Assembly: GCF_029873635.1 (NCBI RefSeq) | Contig: NC_080422.1 | Span: 4,196,001-4,260,000 of the forward strand | Origin: Malania oleifera | Lineage: Eukaryota > Streptophyta > Magnoliopsida > Santalales > Ximeniaceae | Length of the DNA stretch: 64,000 nucleotides | Reading direction: 5' to 3' | Shown here: piece after piece, positions 1-11,154 of the stretch | Layout: every line of letters begins with the position of its first letter | Position numbering within the stretch: the first letter of the stretch is position 1 | Notes under the pieces: generated by a model | Seen by the model: only the letters and a program-made list of their open reading frames with translations | Told to the model about the DNA's origin: nothing | Databases searched by the model: none | Made by a program: the position numbers and the translations under genes

Positions 1-331
1 ACGTGGTTCGGCAATTTTGCCTACGTTCACGGAGTTGCAGGGATTTCAATATTATTAGGAAGAAAGCACAGAGAGTGCGGCGATACAATTCTCTCACTCT
101 CGCTCTCACTCGCGGATACAACCACTAAAGCCCTAATCACCCGAAAGCACCCTTTTTATATGTTGCACCTAGGGTTCCGTTCCGAATGGGCTCCAAAAAT
201 TTTCCCCGGGGGCGTTGCCCCCGGTCTTCGCTCCATAGACTAAGCCTTAGGATAAAAATCTCTAATTAAACAGAGGTCGGGTCGTCATTCAAATTAAGAC
301 ACAACTAGGCTCCACAAAAGCCCAACATATG
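1..331. repeat. LTR-retrotransposon-derived fragment
   Basis: No coding frame is visible. The stretch around 224-331 is recognisably the same sequence as about 11602-11705, which lies just inside the 3' LTR of the Tat-type element at 5971-12188. Both share the strings CTTCGCTCCATRGACTAAGCC and ACAACTAGGCTCCACAAAAGCCCAA. The first 220 bases (ACGTGGTTCGGC followed by a CT-rich stretch) resemble sequence common at plant LTR-element ends. I read it as a remnant of a related element cut by the window edge or by truncation; the family assignment is an inference. Confidence 0.4.
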
Positions 332-989
332 TTTAGTCTACTTGTCTCCCTCGCTAAACGCAAGTTACTTACAGAGGTGTTCTTAATGAATCACATTGCT
401 TTAATGTTTATCGCTTGCTTTTCATTTGCTTTTATGAATTGCTTATTGCATTTGCTTACTTTTCATTCAGATGCTATGAATTTGTTCTTATGGTAAACTA
501 CAGTAGTCTTTGGCTAATTAGTTAGAAAAAATGCTTTAACTAATGCCACACGACTTGTCACAAGGTGTGAAGTGTTTGGCCTATGATAGTGAGCTATAAA
601 TTGTCCTCTTTCATCATCCCATACAATCTATGGCAATCCTCTAATGAACAGTGGAATCCGTAGTCAGTATCATAATCCAAGTTATTCTAGGTCTAGCCTT
701 ACTCCTACTAACATTAACTAGCTCACTCCTCCTTGTTTGTGCGTGCTATGTAGCGTGCATTGCAAGATCCCAAACCATATTAACCACCTTCCCCTCATCT
801 TTTACAAGAACATGACATTCAAAAATGTTTTTATTCCTTAATTTATCTTCTGCAGTTTTACTGCTCATTCACCTTAACATTCTCATTTTGTTAACTTTTA
901 CTTTTTGTGCATATTGTTTCTTAGGTGCCTAACATTTTAATTCATATATCATGGCTTGTCTTGTATTATAGTAATTTATATAACTTTTA
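332..989. other. AT-rich spacer, nothing recognised
   Basis: No plausible exon, RNA gene or repeat boundary was found here. Confidence 0.4.
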
Positions 990-1860
990 ATATTAAGGGT
1001 AAATTCTACATCCACACAATATGCCAAGAATTTCTCCATTTTATCCAATCTACTAACTCTATGGATTACATTTCTCCTTCTCGTATGATAGTTTCAAAGT
1101 GTCGAAATTTAATGGTGCTATTAGATTTTTTTAGTAGTTTAATATTTTCTATAATTATTTTTCCTAAAATGACTAAAATTACATTTTGTATATTCTATTT
1201 TATTTTTACTTGGCTCAAAACCTCTAGATCCTAAAGTTTGTCTCTATAATTCTAAGTTGGATTTTACTTCAACTTTAGTTTTGTCAATCATGACAATATC
1301 ATCTACAAACCTCATTTTGGATGTTTTTAGTGAGTTCATCCATCCCTAATGCAAGAAGGTAAGGACTCATGGTCGACTCTTGATGTATACCTCTTACAAT
1401 TAGAAATACCCTAGACTCTTCTCATGTAGTTCTAAAACTAGTTATTACTATATTGTACATATCCTTAATGACACCTATAATACTTACTACATACTTCCCC
1501 CCCCCCCCCCCTCCTTTTTTCTCCTAGAATGCACCGTAGAACTTCCCTAGGTACTCTATCATAGGATTTGTTAATAAAAACAAAACCATGTACAAGTTGT
1601 CTTCTTTTTCCTAAACATTTTTTCATTGATCTTTGGATATATAGACTTTTGCAGTTAATCTTACTAGGCATAAAATCAAATTGATTTTTCAAAAACTTGT
1701 TCTAGTTTTGTTAAATTATTCTTTCCCAAAGTTTCATTTTGTAACTCATGAGTTTAATTCTGCATTAGTTATTACAATTTGGAATATTACCTTTATTTTT
1801 ATATATTGGTATTAAGGTTTTTTTCCTCCATTTATTGGACATTTTTTTAGTTCTTATAAT
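990..1860 (-). mobile_element. RTE-type LINE reverse transcriptase remnant
   Basis: Read on the minus strand, conceptual translation gives pieces of a plant RTE-clade non-LTR reverse transcriptase. In order these are an IPIYKNKGNI block (about 1800), KLWERII (about 1720), QFDFMPSKINCKSLY (about 1650), FINKSYDRVPREVL (about 1560, matching the family's DLEKAYDRVPREVLW), and MDELTKNIQNEV (about 1330). The pieces lie in more than one frame with several stops. A C-homopolymer at 1497-1511 interrupts the copy, and the catalytic FADD box is degraded. Only the central part of the RT domain remains, with no 5' end and no tail. It is an old dead insertion. Confidence 0.75.
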
Positions 1861-1975
1861 TGTAAAAAATTATTTAATCATATAACTAAATTATCACCTA
1901 GGCATTTCCAAAAATTTTAATTGGGTATATTAGCTAGTCCCGTAGCTTCTCAAATTTTCATCTTCTATAATGCAA

Positions 1976-1976
<1 letters not shown>

Positions 1977-2014
<38 letters not shown>
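1977..2014. repeat. (ATT)n microsatellite
   Basis: About 12 uninterrupted trinucleotide repeats. The tyrosine-run reading frame across it is an artefact. Confidence 0.95.
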
Positions 2015-2019
2015 TTGGG

Positions 2020-2332
2020 GGTGGGGGTGTTAAGAAAGAATTGGAGACTGTTGACACAGAGATTAAGGGAGAAGGATTTAGAATGCTACGGTATTGGAGA
2101 GAAATCTAAGGAAACTAGCTGGCTTTTAATGGCATCAATATGCAAGTGATGGAGATAATTAAAAAATTGGTGGGGGTGGGAATGGGGGTGTTAAGAAAGA
2201 ATTGGAGACTGTTGAGACAGAGATTAAGGGAGAAGGATTTAGAATGCTACGGTATTGAAGAGAAATCTAAGGAAACTAGCTGGCTTTTAATGGCATCAAT
2301 ATGCTAATGATGGAGATAATTAAAAAATTACA
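2020..2332. repeat. 161-bp direct tandem duplication
   Basis: Two adjacent copies with a period of 161 bp. GTGTTAAGAAAGAATTGG starts at 2027 and again at 2188, and both copies end in GGAGATAATTAAAAAATT. They differ at only a handful of positions, so the duplication is fairly young. A G-rich stretch (TGGGGGTGGG) forms the junction. It may lie in an intron or the 5' flank of the bS6 gene. Confidence 0.9.
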
Positions 2333-3836
2333 ACTATGGTTTCAGTGAGTTGTGAATAGTTGCATGTTCTGCAGTGGCATGTTGACATAAAAACTCGGCA
2401 TGCACTTGAAAAGTTCCTACTGAAGTTTGTTATTTGAACTCCACTTGCTTTATTGTAATTGTGCAATTTTCCTTCATACAAGCATAAGTTATTTTGAAGA
2501 AAGGAAGAAAGAAGAAAGGAAAGAAATGTGCTGCAATGAATGTGATACTATGAAGAAAAATTACATGTGATTTATTCATAGTACTGCTGGGACAAACCAG
2601 GAGCATTGGAGTGTTAGAATTTAAAAGTAACCCTGGTTCCTGTATAGATGTGATGTTTGGTGTGTTCCTCAAAGAGTTGAATTTACTTTTGGCCTCCCCA
2701 AGTAATAAGAATTGATTCACTTGCAGTTATTTGAGTTCTGGTTTAAGATAGGAGAGCAAAGATTTTTTATGGCTAACTTGAGGTTTTTGTGTTGTGCTAG
2801 GTCTATGAAAAACTTGCTTCTTTTTTCATCAACAGAGGATGCAATCTTTGTACTTGGTTTGTGCTTCTTTTTTTTTTCCCTTTGACTCTACTGAAGAAAA
2901 TAACCACACTATTCCTGACCCTTAACGCATGGTATGCTTTTGTCTTTTGGATGGCATCTAGTGGTTCTACCCACTTCATTATTTTAAATTTTACTATTTT
3001 TAAAATATTTTCACTGTCCATGATATTTCATACACACAGCAAAAAAATTTCAACATGTTTAATTCAAGAACATACATTTATAGCTGTACTGAGTATTCTC
3101 ATGCCCGAGTTATCGCGTCCATAATCAACTGCCATATATGATAAGTGATTAGTTCAACTCCATGCATTGTTCTTAAAAACTATAATGAATCCTTTTTCAA
3201 GTGATGAAACCCTGTGAGAAGTATTAGCCCCATTTTCTTGTATTATTTAAAGTGAAAAACCTCCCTGAAAATTGTCCCAATAAATGAAATAAACTAAAAT
3301 AGTTGTGTGTGTTGCAATTGATAGTGCTCAATGTAATTAATATGTGCAATTTCATGAAAACCTAAAACATATGTGAACATAAAGGAGTTGTATTTTAAAT
3401 GTTCTGAATAAAAATGTGAGATAATAGCACATGCTGCAAAACTCTATGAGCAGTTTCATTTTCATGGGCCACTTGTATGGTATTTTAGGTTCTTAAGGAA
3501 GATTGTTCCTGTTAATTTGTAATTGTTCTGTGTATCTCTACCTGTTGAAATGCTATTACACTTCCCTCTTGGCTCCAGCAGTTGATTTCTCCTCCTCCCT
3601 ATCTTTAGAAGGTTAGAGCAAGGACAAACTTAGTGGAATTAAAGTATGAGTGTTTTCCTGTTTTTTTTTTTTCAAATGTAATAGTCTGTGTGAGGCAAGA
3701 TCGGCCAATATATATATATATATATATGAAGTTCCGCTCTCGGGCAAGGAATAGCAAGATGAGCATGTGAAACTTTGAGCACCATCTGTTGAAGGTTTAC
3801 TCTCTTGGGTCATTGTTAATGGTTCTCTTTTTGCAG
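2333..3836 (+). other. Non-coding stretch upstream of the bS6 exon (probable intron)
   Basis: AT-rich, ending in a pyrimidine-rich tract and the acceptor TTTTTGCAG at 3828-3836. I searched by eye for the preceding bS6 exon, which should encode a block resembling YETM..LRPDM..DER, and did not find it. The first exon probably lies to the left of the window. A (TA)n run sits at about 3705-3727. Confidence 0.4.
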
Positions 3837-4076
3837 TTGCTTGTTGCTGGGGGTGGCATGTATGTGGAGGTGTTCAACAGAGGGGTGATCCCGCTGGCCT
3901 ATAGTATCAAGAAGAGAAACAAAGCAGGAGAAAGCAACACTTATTTGGATGGTATCTACCTCCTCTTCACCTATTTCACCAAACCCGAGTCCCTGGCAGT
4001 TCTTGAGGCAACACTGCAAGCCGATGACGAAGTTATTCGTTCATCCAGTTTCAAAATAAGGAAGAGGAAGTATTAG
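3837..4076 (+). CDS. Organellar ribosomal protein bS6, last exon (partial gene)
   Basis: A terminal exon of 79 codons plus stop that opens right after a splice acceptor (TTTTTGCAG). The peptide starts LLVAGGGMYVEVFNRG, continues LAYSIKKRNKAGE and YLLFTYFTKPESL, and ends DDEVIRSSSFKIRKRKY. It follows the bS6 fold order seen in bacterial S6: GRRQLAYPINK, then a YVL-type strand, then a helix, then NDAVIRS. From memory, plant plastid bS6 proteins carry this same long C-terminal block, so a plastid 30S subunit location is likely; mitochondrial use is not excluded. Family knowledge: bS6 binds 16S rRNA together with bS18 in the small-subunit platform. The 5' exon with the transit peptide and first strand is not in the window, or I failed to see it. 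An isolated pseudo-exon is possible, but the frame is clean. Confidence 0.75.
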   Translation: MLVAGGGMYVEVFNRGVIPLAYSIKKRNKAGESNTYLDGIYLLFTYFTKPESLAVLEATLQADDEVIRSSSFKIRKRKY

Positions 4077-4826
4077 CTGGGTTGAATTAAGTTTTTTGGG
4101 TAAAAAATTTAAAAGTTATATATTTGAACTCTTGTTAGCTTGTATGCATGTAAGAATATATTTTCACAAAACATTGGGAATGAATTCTTGTGCAACATAA
4201 TCAGTTTAGCGGCATAGGATGTTACACAATTGCTGGAAATAGAGAGGGTATCTCTTTTTGGGGATACTGTAAATGGGTGAACAGAAAAATTATGCAGCAT
4301 GTTTGGTTCTGTTTTCATTTCTTGTTGCACTTGGGATTGGAGCAGAAGAAAAACTGAAGTGCAGGATCCTTGTGGTAACCATGGGCGTGAGGTGTGCCAA
4401 CCTTGAGATCTCTAAACCTTATACGATCAGCCCCCTCCTGCAACTTCTTGCAACCAAGGGTCTGCTGAATCTCTGTTCTTTGTGCATTGTGGAAACATTT
4501 GGATCCTTTGGAAACAGAGCAGTCTTTGAGCACACAACTGCAATTTCTCAATTGCCAATTGCCAAACATGCCATAGCCCAGCAAGGGAAAAAAGCCAATG
4601 ATAACTTGTGCACTAAAGATGGGATCTCAGTTAATCCTCGACCAAATGGTGGTTGGACTCTCAGAAACTCTCTTTCCTTTTCTTTCTCTTCTCTATTCTG
4701 TCTAAAATTCTCATTTTTCTAAAGCTGTCTCTATTAAAGGATTGTTTTGAGAAAAACAGAGATTGCCCAATTTTTTATTTTTAAAAAAGTGAGAGATGAA
4801 ATAATAGAAGGATTTTCCATAGTTAA

Positions 4827-4884
<58 letters not shown>

Positions 4885-5664
4885 TAATTCAGGGAGCAGC
4901 TTGGGGATCCTACCTGATACCCACTTCAAGAAAGTGAGAAAATCTGTCATGATCCACCAGCAATTAAACTGTGAGATCTCTTCAAATCCGAAGGAAAATT
5001 GCATCCTGGATGAGCAAGAAACTAGGAAAAGTTGCACTCCGGACAAATCATGAATCATTGGAGGCACAAAAATATATACTTGAGTGAAAAGAAGTTTGTA
5101 ATAAATAATTGGTCAACTGTCAAGCTCATGTGATTAAATCAAGAGATATTTATTTGTCGGATCCTAATGAGTGGCAAAATTAAAAATTGTTTTTGTGAGT
5201 GATAGATTAAGTACAATATAGATTAATCAATGATTTTTGGATGTAAAATGATTGTTTCAATCTTAATAATACATGCTTGTGAGTGGTATACTTTTATCCA
5301 GGAAATGTCCTTATAAAATAATTTTTTCCTTCCAAAAAACTTGTATCCATCACCCAGCAATAGTTTACAACCCTACAATTATGGTAGGTCAACAATTTGC
5401 AATTCACACACTAAATCTTGCCTTTTGAATTACCCTTTGAAAGGGGCACTTCCAATATTATATCTGTGTTATGCAGCATGCTTTAGTGATATTTTAATTA
5501 AAATAAACTATTCCTGTGCCTCTGCAAACGATGAAAAGCTTATCACTTTAGTCCTACGTATGGACGGTGAATTCATTCTCATTCAAAACAAAAATGAGCT
5601 CTTAATAAATCGATATATATGAATGTGCAAGAAAAGTTTGTCCCCACAAACCACTTCGAGTTTA

Positions 5665-5667
<3 letters not shown>
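4077..5667. other. 3' flank of bS6 exon; no certain gene
   Basis: Contains an open frame at 4273-4722 (+, 149 codons) with a signal-peptide-like start (CLVLFSFLVALGIGA), but I recognise no family and the C-terminus is low complexity. Also contains a (TAA)n run. Otherwise nothing is recognised. Confidence 0.3.
4827..4883. repeat. (TAA)n microsatellite
   Basis: About 19 trinucleotide repeats, clean apart from the edges. Confidence 0.95.

Positions 5668-5739
<72 letters not shown>
5668..5739. repeat. (CT)n(CA)n compound microsatellite
   Basis: A CT dinucleotide run to about 5722 followed directly by a CA run. Confidence 0.95.
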
Positions 5740-5970
5740 ATAATTTCTATCTTGGATAGAAACTTCATGTTATTTCTCTCTTGCCAATCAAAATTGAAAT
5801 GAACCCCAATCAATGCACATGAACTTTGACTCTATCTTAATTTTTTAAATAATATTTTAAAAGTGGAAGCTTGACCAGACCAAAGTTGAATAAGGCTCAA
5901 TTTCAATGAAAAAATAATTTAGTATGATTCGATCTTTCAACCGAATAGTTGAGATTATTGCAAATCCTAC

Positions 5971-6378
5971 TGATATACCCCAAATATATCACCTACCCTA
6001 AAGAGAAGACATGTGTCCAGTATTAATGGGGGAAATCACTTACAACCAGAGCCAGTGACGCTGGCCATATATTGACCGGAGTGATCCACGCCCGTGCTAT
6101 AATGATTAGAGTGATCCACACCAAGTGTTATAAATGACAGATCTACTAGACTCAAACTTGGCCAATATAAAAAGGGTACTACGAAGAGGTTAAGGTATCT
6201 CATTCTAACCCAATTTCACTGTTGCTTATAACCTCTCAAAGCACTCCCTTGCTTAAGCATCAGAGAGATACCCCGGGGTACACCCCGAATCCTCCAAGTC
6301 GCGTTTGTTTTTGTCCTTTTCAGGTGATCAGGATCGAAAAGCTCGCCGGAGGTCAGATCGACATTTTTGGCAGCAACA
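5971..6378 (+). repeat. 5' LTR of the Tat-type element
   Basis: TG...CA termini and a promoter-like CAATATAAAAAGGGT at about 6162-6176. Paired with 11765-12188. Confidence 0.92.
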
Positions 6379-6814
6379 GTTGGCGCCGTCTGTGGGAACG
6401 CTTCTGAGAGGTTTTAAATTTTCGATCATTGATCTCTCCATCATGACAACAACCACCAATTCCAGGTCTGACCCTGCTGCGGGGTGATCAATCACCCTAG
6501 TTCGTTCATTCTGCACCCGGAGACCTTTTGGGAGTGACAAGGGAGGAATTCCTTATCTTCCAAAGGAGAATGGAAGCCTCCTAGAAGAAGATGGAGGACA
6601 AGTTCAACATGCTCTTACAGAAAATGAGTCATAGAGAACTTGCCCCCCACCAGTGGCTAGTTGATCCTAACTCATAGGAGAAAGCGGAAGACCCAAATGA
6701 GAGTAATGGAAAAACCAACCCCACAAAGAAGGTGGAGGACGCGAACAACGTGGGAGTCAATGAACAATGATCGAATGAACTGGAGGATTCAAGAAGATTG
6801 ACCAAATAGAAAAG

Positions 6815-7378
6815 ATGATGAAGGAGGCTTGCTCCAACCCGTCCTGCTGGGAGACCTCGTTGAATTCTTCAGATCCACCCTTCATCAAAGAAGTGATGGA
6901 GGTCCCGTTGCCAAGTAAATTCAAAATGCCTACCTTAGAAAGGTATGAAGGCTCGACCGACCCGGTTGATCACCTAGATACCTTTAAGGTTTCAATGCAA
7001 CTGCGAGGTGCACCAGATGATATTATGTGTCGTGCTTTTGCTACCACCCTTAAAGGGAATGTTAGGGCATGGTACCGAACCCTAAAACCCAGATTCATCA
7101 AATCCTTCTCTAAGATGGAACAACAATTTGCCAGGGACTTCATCAGGCGCCGCAGGATGGCAAAGACCTTAGCTCATCTGTTGAACCTGGTCCAAGGAGA
7201 AAGGGAAACGTTGAAAAAATTCATACATCGCTTTGTCGCTTCTACCTTAGAGATTTGCAAGTTAGATCATGGGGTAGTATTGGCATCCCTAACCACGGCC
7301 CTCCAACCTGAGGACTTCTTGTACTCCCTGTGGAAAATGCCTCTAGCCGACATGGGAGAACTAATGGCACGAGCATAG
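6815..7378 (+). pseudogene. Tat-type gag remnant
   Basis: Part of the retrotransposon at 5971-12188. The translated stretch carries the retrotransposon gag signature: a RYEGSTDPVDHLDTF opening, then ATTLKGNVRAWYRTL, then a QQFARDFIRRRR block and EISTLE-like helices. This is the order seen in Ty3/Gypsy Tat and Ogre gag proteins. It is a fossil with no polymerase partner in this copy. Confidence 0.75.
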
Positions 7379-7749
7379 AAGTATATCAATCTGGAATAAG
7401 TAATGGATACAAGGAGAGATCGAGTTGATTGAAAAGAAAGAGCTCGAGGGATACGGGGGAGGCCTCCAAAACAGGGAAGAAGCAAGAGAGTGGCAAGCGG
7501 CAGAGCAGCCCTAGGGGGTTAGAAATACAAGTAAGTTCTAGTCCTACACTCCCCTAAATGTCTCATGAACCAATGCCCTAGGGGGCTCTGACTCAATCTA
7601 GTATGCCTAGAAAGGAGATTTTTCATAAAATCGCACCTGATCTGTCAATCATATCTTCGAACATTTTGCGTGCCTCTATTAAATTATCAAATGTTGCATA
7701 CATATCTATAAGCGCATTCTCTGTCACACTACTCGATTTTAGCACAAAA

Positions 7750-8040
7750 GATGAGCATAGCTCATTAGGTAAAAGAAAATCAGCCCAATTGATGAGCAAC
7801 ACTCGTGAGGCCAGAAGACTGCCCAACAGATGAGCACAACTCATTAGGTAAAATCGGCCCAATTGACAAGCAATGCTCGTGAGGTTAGAAGACTACCCAA
7901 CAAATGAGCATAACTCATTAGGAAAAATCGGCCCAACTGACGAGTAACGCTCGTGAGGCCATGAGATTGCCCAACAAATGAGTATAGTTCATTAGGAAAA
8001 ATCGGCCTAATTGACAAGCAACACTCGTGAGGCCAAAAAA
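7750..8040 (+). repeat. 74-bp minisatellite, about four units
   Basis: ATGAGCAYARCTCATTAGG recurs at about 7751, 7830, 7904 and 7978. Each unit continues through CGGCCCAATTGAC and CTCGTGAGG. It lies inside the Tat-type element, just before the 27-bp array. Confidence 0.85.
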
Positions 8041-9045
8041 GCAACTCGGTAAGAATACGCATGAAGAGTCGTTCGGCAAGAATGCCAATGTAGAGTAGCT
8101 TGGCAAGAATACGCATGAAGAGTAGCTCAGCAAGAATGCCCATGTAGAGCAGTTCGGTAAGAATGTCCATGAAGAGCGGTTCGGCAAGAATTCGCATGAA
8201 AAGCGGCTTGGCAAGAATGCTCATGCAGAACAGTTCGGCAAGAATGCCCATGTAAAGCAGCTCGGTAAGAATGCCAATGTAGAGCAACTTAGCAAGAATG
8301 CCTATGAAGAGCAGCTCAGCAAGAATGCTCATGAAGAGCAGTTCGACAAGAATGTCCATGTAGAGTAATTCAGTAAGAATGCCAATGTAGAGCAGCTTGG
8401 TAAGAATGCCCATGAAGAGTAGTTCGGCAAGAATTCCTATGTAAAACAGCTCGGCAAGAATGTCTATGAAGAGTGGCTCGGCAAGAATGCGCATGAGGAG
8501 TGGCTCAGCATGTATTAGCAAAAATGCCAATGTAGAGCAGTTTGGCAAGAATGCCAATGTAGAGCAGCTAAGCAAGAATGCCCATGAAGAGCAGTTCGGC
8601 AGGAATGCCCACAAAGAGCAGCTCGGCAGGAATGCCCACGAAGAGCAGCTCGGCAGTTCGATAAGAATGCCCACAAAGAGTAGCTCAGCAGCTCGTCAAG
8701 AATGCCCATGAGGAGTAGCTCAGTAGCTTGACAAGAATGCGAATGAAGAACAGCTTAATAAAAATGTCCATGTAGAGCAGCTCGGTAAGAATGCTCATGT
8801 AGAGCAGCACGACAAGAATTCCCATAAAGAGCAGCTCGACAAAAATGCCCACGAAGAGCAGTTTGGCAGTTCGGCAAGAATTCCAAATGAAGAGCAGCTC
8901 AGTAGCTCAGCAAGAATCATCATGAAGAGCAAGTCGGCAGCTTAGTAAGAATGCCCACGAAGAGCAGCTCGGCAGTTCGGAAAAAATTCCAAATGAAGAG
9001 CAGCTCGGCAAGAATCACCATGAAGAGCAGCTCGGTAGCTCAGCA
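8040..9045 (+). repeat. 27-bp minisatellite, about 37 units
   Basis: The consensus unit is close to GGCAAGAATGCCCATGAAGAGCAGCTC, with variants at several positions. The unit is a multiple of three, so whole arrays stay open in several frames: 276 codons on the minus strand with a repeating MGILAELLY-like nonapeptide, and KNAHEEQLG on the plus strand. Some units at the right-hand end carry extra GCTCGGCAGTT-type inserts. The array resumes beyond the inserted solo LTR at 11155. Units are neighbours without spacers, so this is not CRISPR. Confidence 0.9.
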
Positions 9046-9356
9046 TGTAATAACCCAAAGAATAATGGTATTTAAATAATAAAGAGAGAGGAAAATGGAA
9101 ATTGTAAAAATAAGGCGGCAGAAAACTTCACGTTCGTCGACGACGTTGCATTTTGGGCTCATCGACGAGGGTGTGCTTTGTTGACGAGAAGATACCGAGA
9201 GGCTATTTTTTTTAGGTCTGAATTTTGTCGATGAGGAATAGTATTCGTCGACGAATTGCCTTATTGACCTTGTCGACGAGGTGACGTGACTCGTCAATGA
9301 AGACCAGTATATAAATAACCCTAAACGCGATTTTTCAACTGATTTTCGCGCAGAAA

Positions 9357-9407
<51 letters not shown>

Positions 9408-9803
9408 CGGTTTTCATCCCTTCTCTCTAAGTTTTTGGGTCGGATTTACGTCGGTTCGACGATCTGAAGCCACCACGACACTTCTGGGGAAGTTCTCTAC
9501 ATATCTGCTGGAGTGGATCGTCGATGGGGCTAGTTTGAAATTCATCCCTGATTCATGGTAAGGCTATTTATTCAAAATTTGGTCTTCCCATAGTTATAGG
9601 AAATATTATTCATGGAAAAAATACTAAAATTGGTATTTGGGAGTTGTTGTTTTCAAGGTGTTGAACGGGGAATCCTAGGAGTGCAGGACCAGTGAATTTT
9701 AGGGGGATTTCTTTTCAGTAATCAGGTAAAGGAATAAACTAAAGCAGTCATTTTTCATGCAAATTATTATTATTATTTATCAGCAAATTAATTTTCAAAA
9801 AGC

Positions 9804-9834
<31 letters not shown>

Positions 9835-11154
9835 TAAATTGGTATAAATGCATATTTGGGAAAATACTGCTATTATGTTGAAATGTATATATATTATGAA
9901 ATGTCAAAAAATATGACTTTGTAATAGAATGTATGGTTTTATTCAGCATTGTGTGGCATGAATATCATTTTACATGGAAAGTATTATGTTATGGCAATTT
10001 TACGAATAAGGTATGTTTTCAGAGATTATGAAATAATGTAGTACATTATGATTTCAAAATACATGATAAATGAATTATTTATTCAGAATGATAAGTATGA
10101 AATGTTCGGCGCAAGGTCGTGTATTATGTATGATTTCGGCGTAAAGCCATATTTATGAATGTTCGGCACAAGGCCGCAAATATGAAAGAATATGACGCAG
10201 GATCGTATATATGTAAGTATGTTATTATAGAAAATTCTATCAATCTATTTATATTAGACAAGTATATTATCATGTATTATATGTTATCAGAACCTGGATG
10301 ATAGTTCAGTTCAGTTTCAAGAGCACAGTACCGTAGTTATATAGATCAGATTATTACATTCAGACTTGTGCTAACTGCCCCTGCAAGTAGAGGGGGTGGG
10401 AGATGGATAGTCAATATGGCTTTCAGTGTAGAGTTGTAGACGTTCACCTGACAATCTGAACCAGGGTGTGGCGGGCCCATTGTACTTACAGACATTTTTT
10501 GACTCGGTAGTGGTCAGCTGGCCATTGTCGGGTCCCGCCTTCGGGTTGCACAACCCGTCATGGGGGGTAATACATGACATTAATTAGCTATACATTCTGA
10601 GTGAATTTCAGTATTACCAGCTATATAATCAGTATGGCTTATTAGAAATTATGAAAGTATATGATTATTCAGTATGTTATGATGAATGTTTTCTAGCATA
10701 TGAAATGTATTGTATATGTACTATAGCACTAAATATTCATGTTGTCATACAACTGTATTTAGTTTATTTTCCCTTACTGAGAGGTGTCTCACCCGTCAAA
10801 CTTAAATAATTTTCAGGAAATCCAGAAAGATTGGCGGATTGAGGCCGCCGTTGAGATAGGTTGATACTACCCTACTATGAGGGTAAGTTTTGATCTAGGG
10901 ACAGAAAATTTATGTTATGGGTTCATAGATATGTAAATATTTTTGTATTTTTGGAGATTGTATATAAACACAATATTCTAGGAATGTAGTTGACTTTGGT
11001 ATTACACATTTTATGGTTATAAGAATGTGATTTATATTTACTGCTGCTTAGGTTTCTGCTGTGAATGTCAGATGTGTCCCCGTTACCCATGGGTTTAGGT
11101 TGACTTTATTATTAAATATGTTTTATTATATGATAAGATAAGCAGGTCGTTACA
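9046..11154 (+). mobile_element. Solo LTR (2.1 kb), Ty3/Gypsy chromovirus-like
   Basis: Starts TGTAATAACCC and ends GGTCGTTACA, inserted in the minisatellite. Flanking pentamers CAGCA (9041-9045) and CGGCA (11155-11159) match at four of five bases, as expected for an aged target duplication. No internal region or second LTR is present, which is the signature of LTR-LTR recombination. The length and terminal sequence resemble large LTRs of Tekay/Del-type elements; that lineage call is an inference. It contains a TATA-like TATAAATAA at about 9311, a (CT)n run near 9362-9402, repeated TCGACGA motifs in the presumed U3 (9135-9300), and short GTTCGGCGCAAGG-type repeats near 10105-10200. Confidence 0.85.

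Noticed and set aside
4711-5067. Minus-strand frame with a long tyrosine run
   Set aside because: Translation of the (TAA)n/(TTA)n microsatellite.
7844-8674. 276-codon minus-strand open frame with MGILAELLY-type repeats, resembling a repeat protein
   Set aside because: It is the 27-bp minisatellite read in frame. The unit is a multiple of three, so several frames stay open on both strands. It lies inside a retrotransposon.
8040-9045. Regular short repeats that could suggest a CRISPR array
   Set aside because: Units are directly adjacent with no unique spacers, vary between copies, and the genome is a plant.
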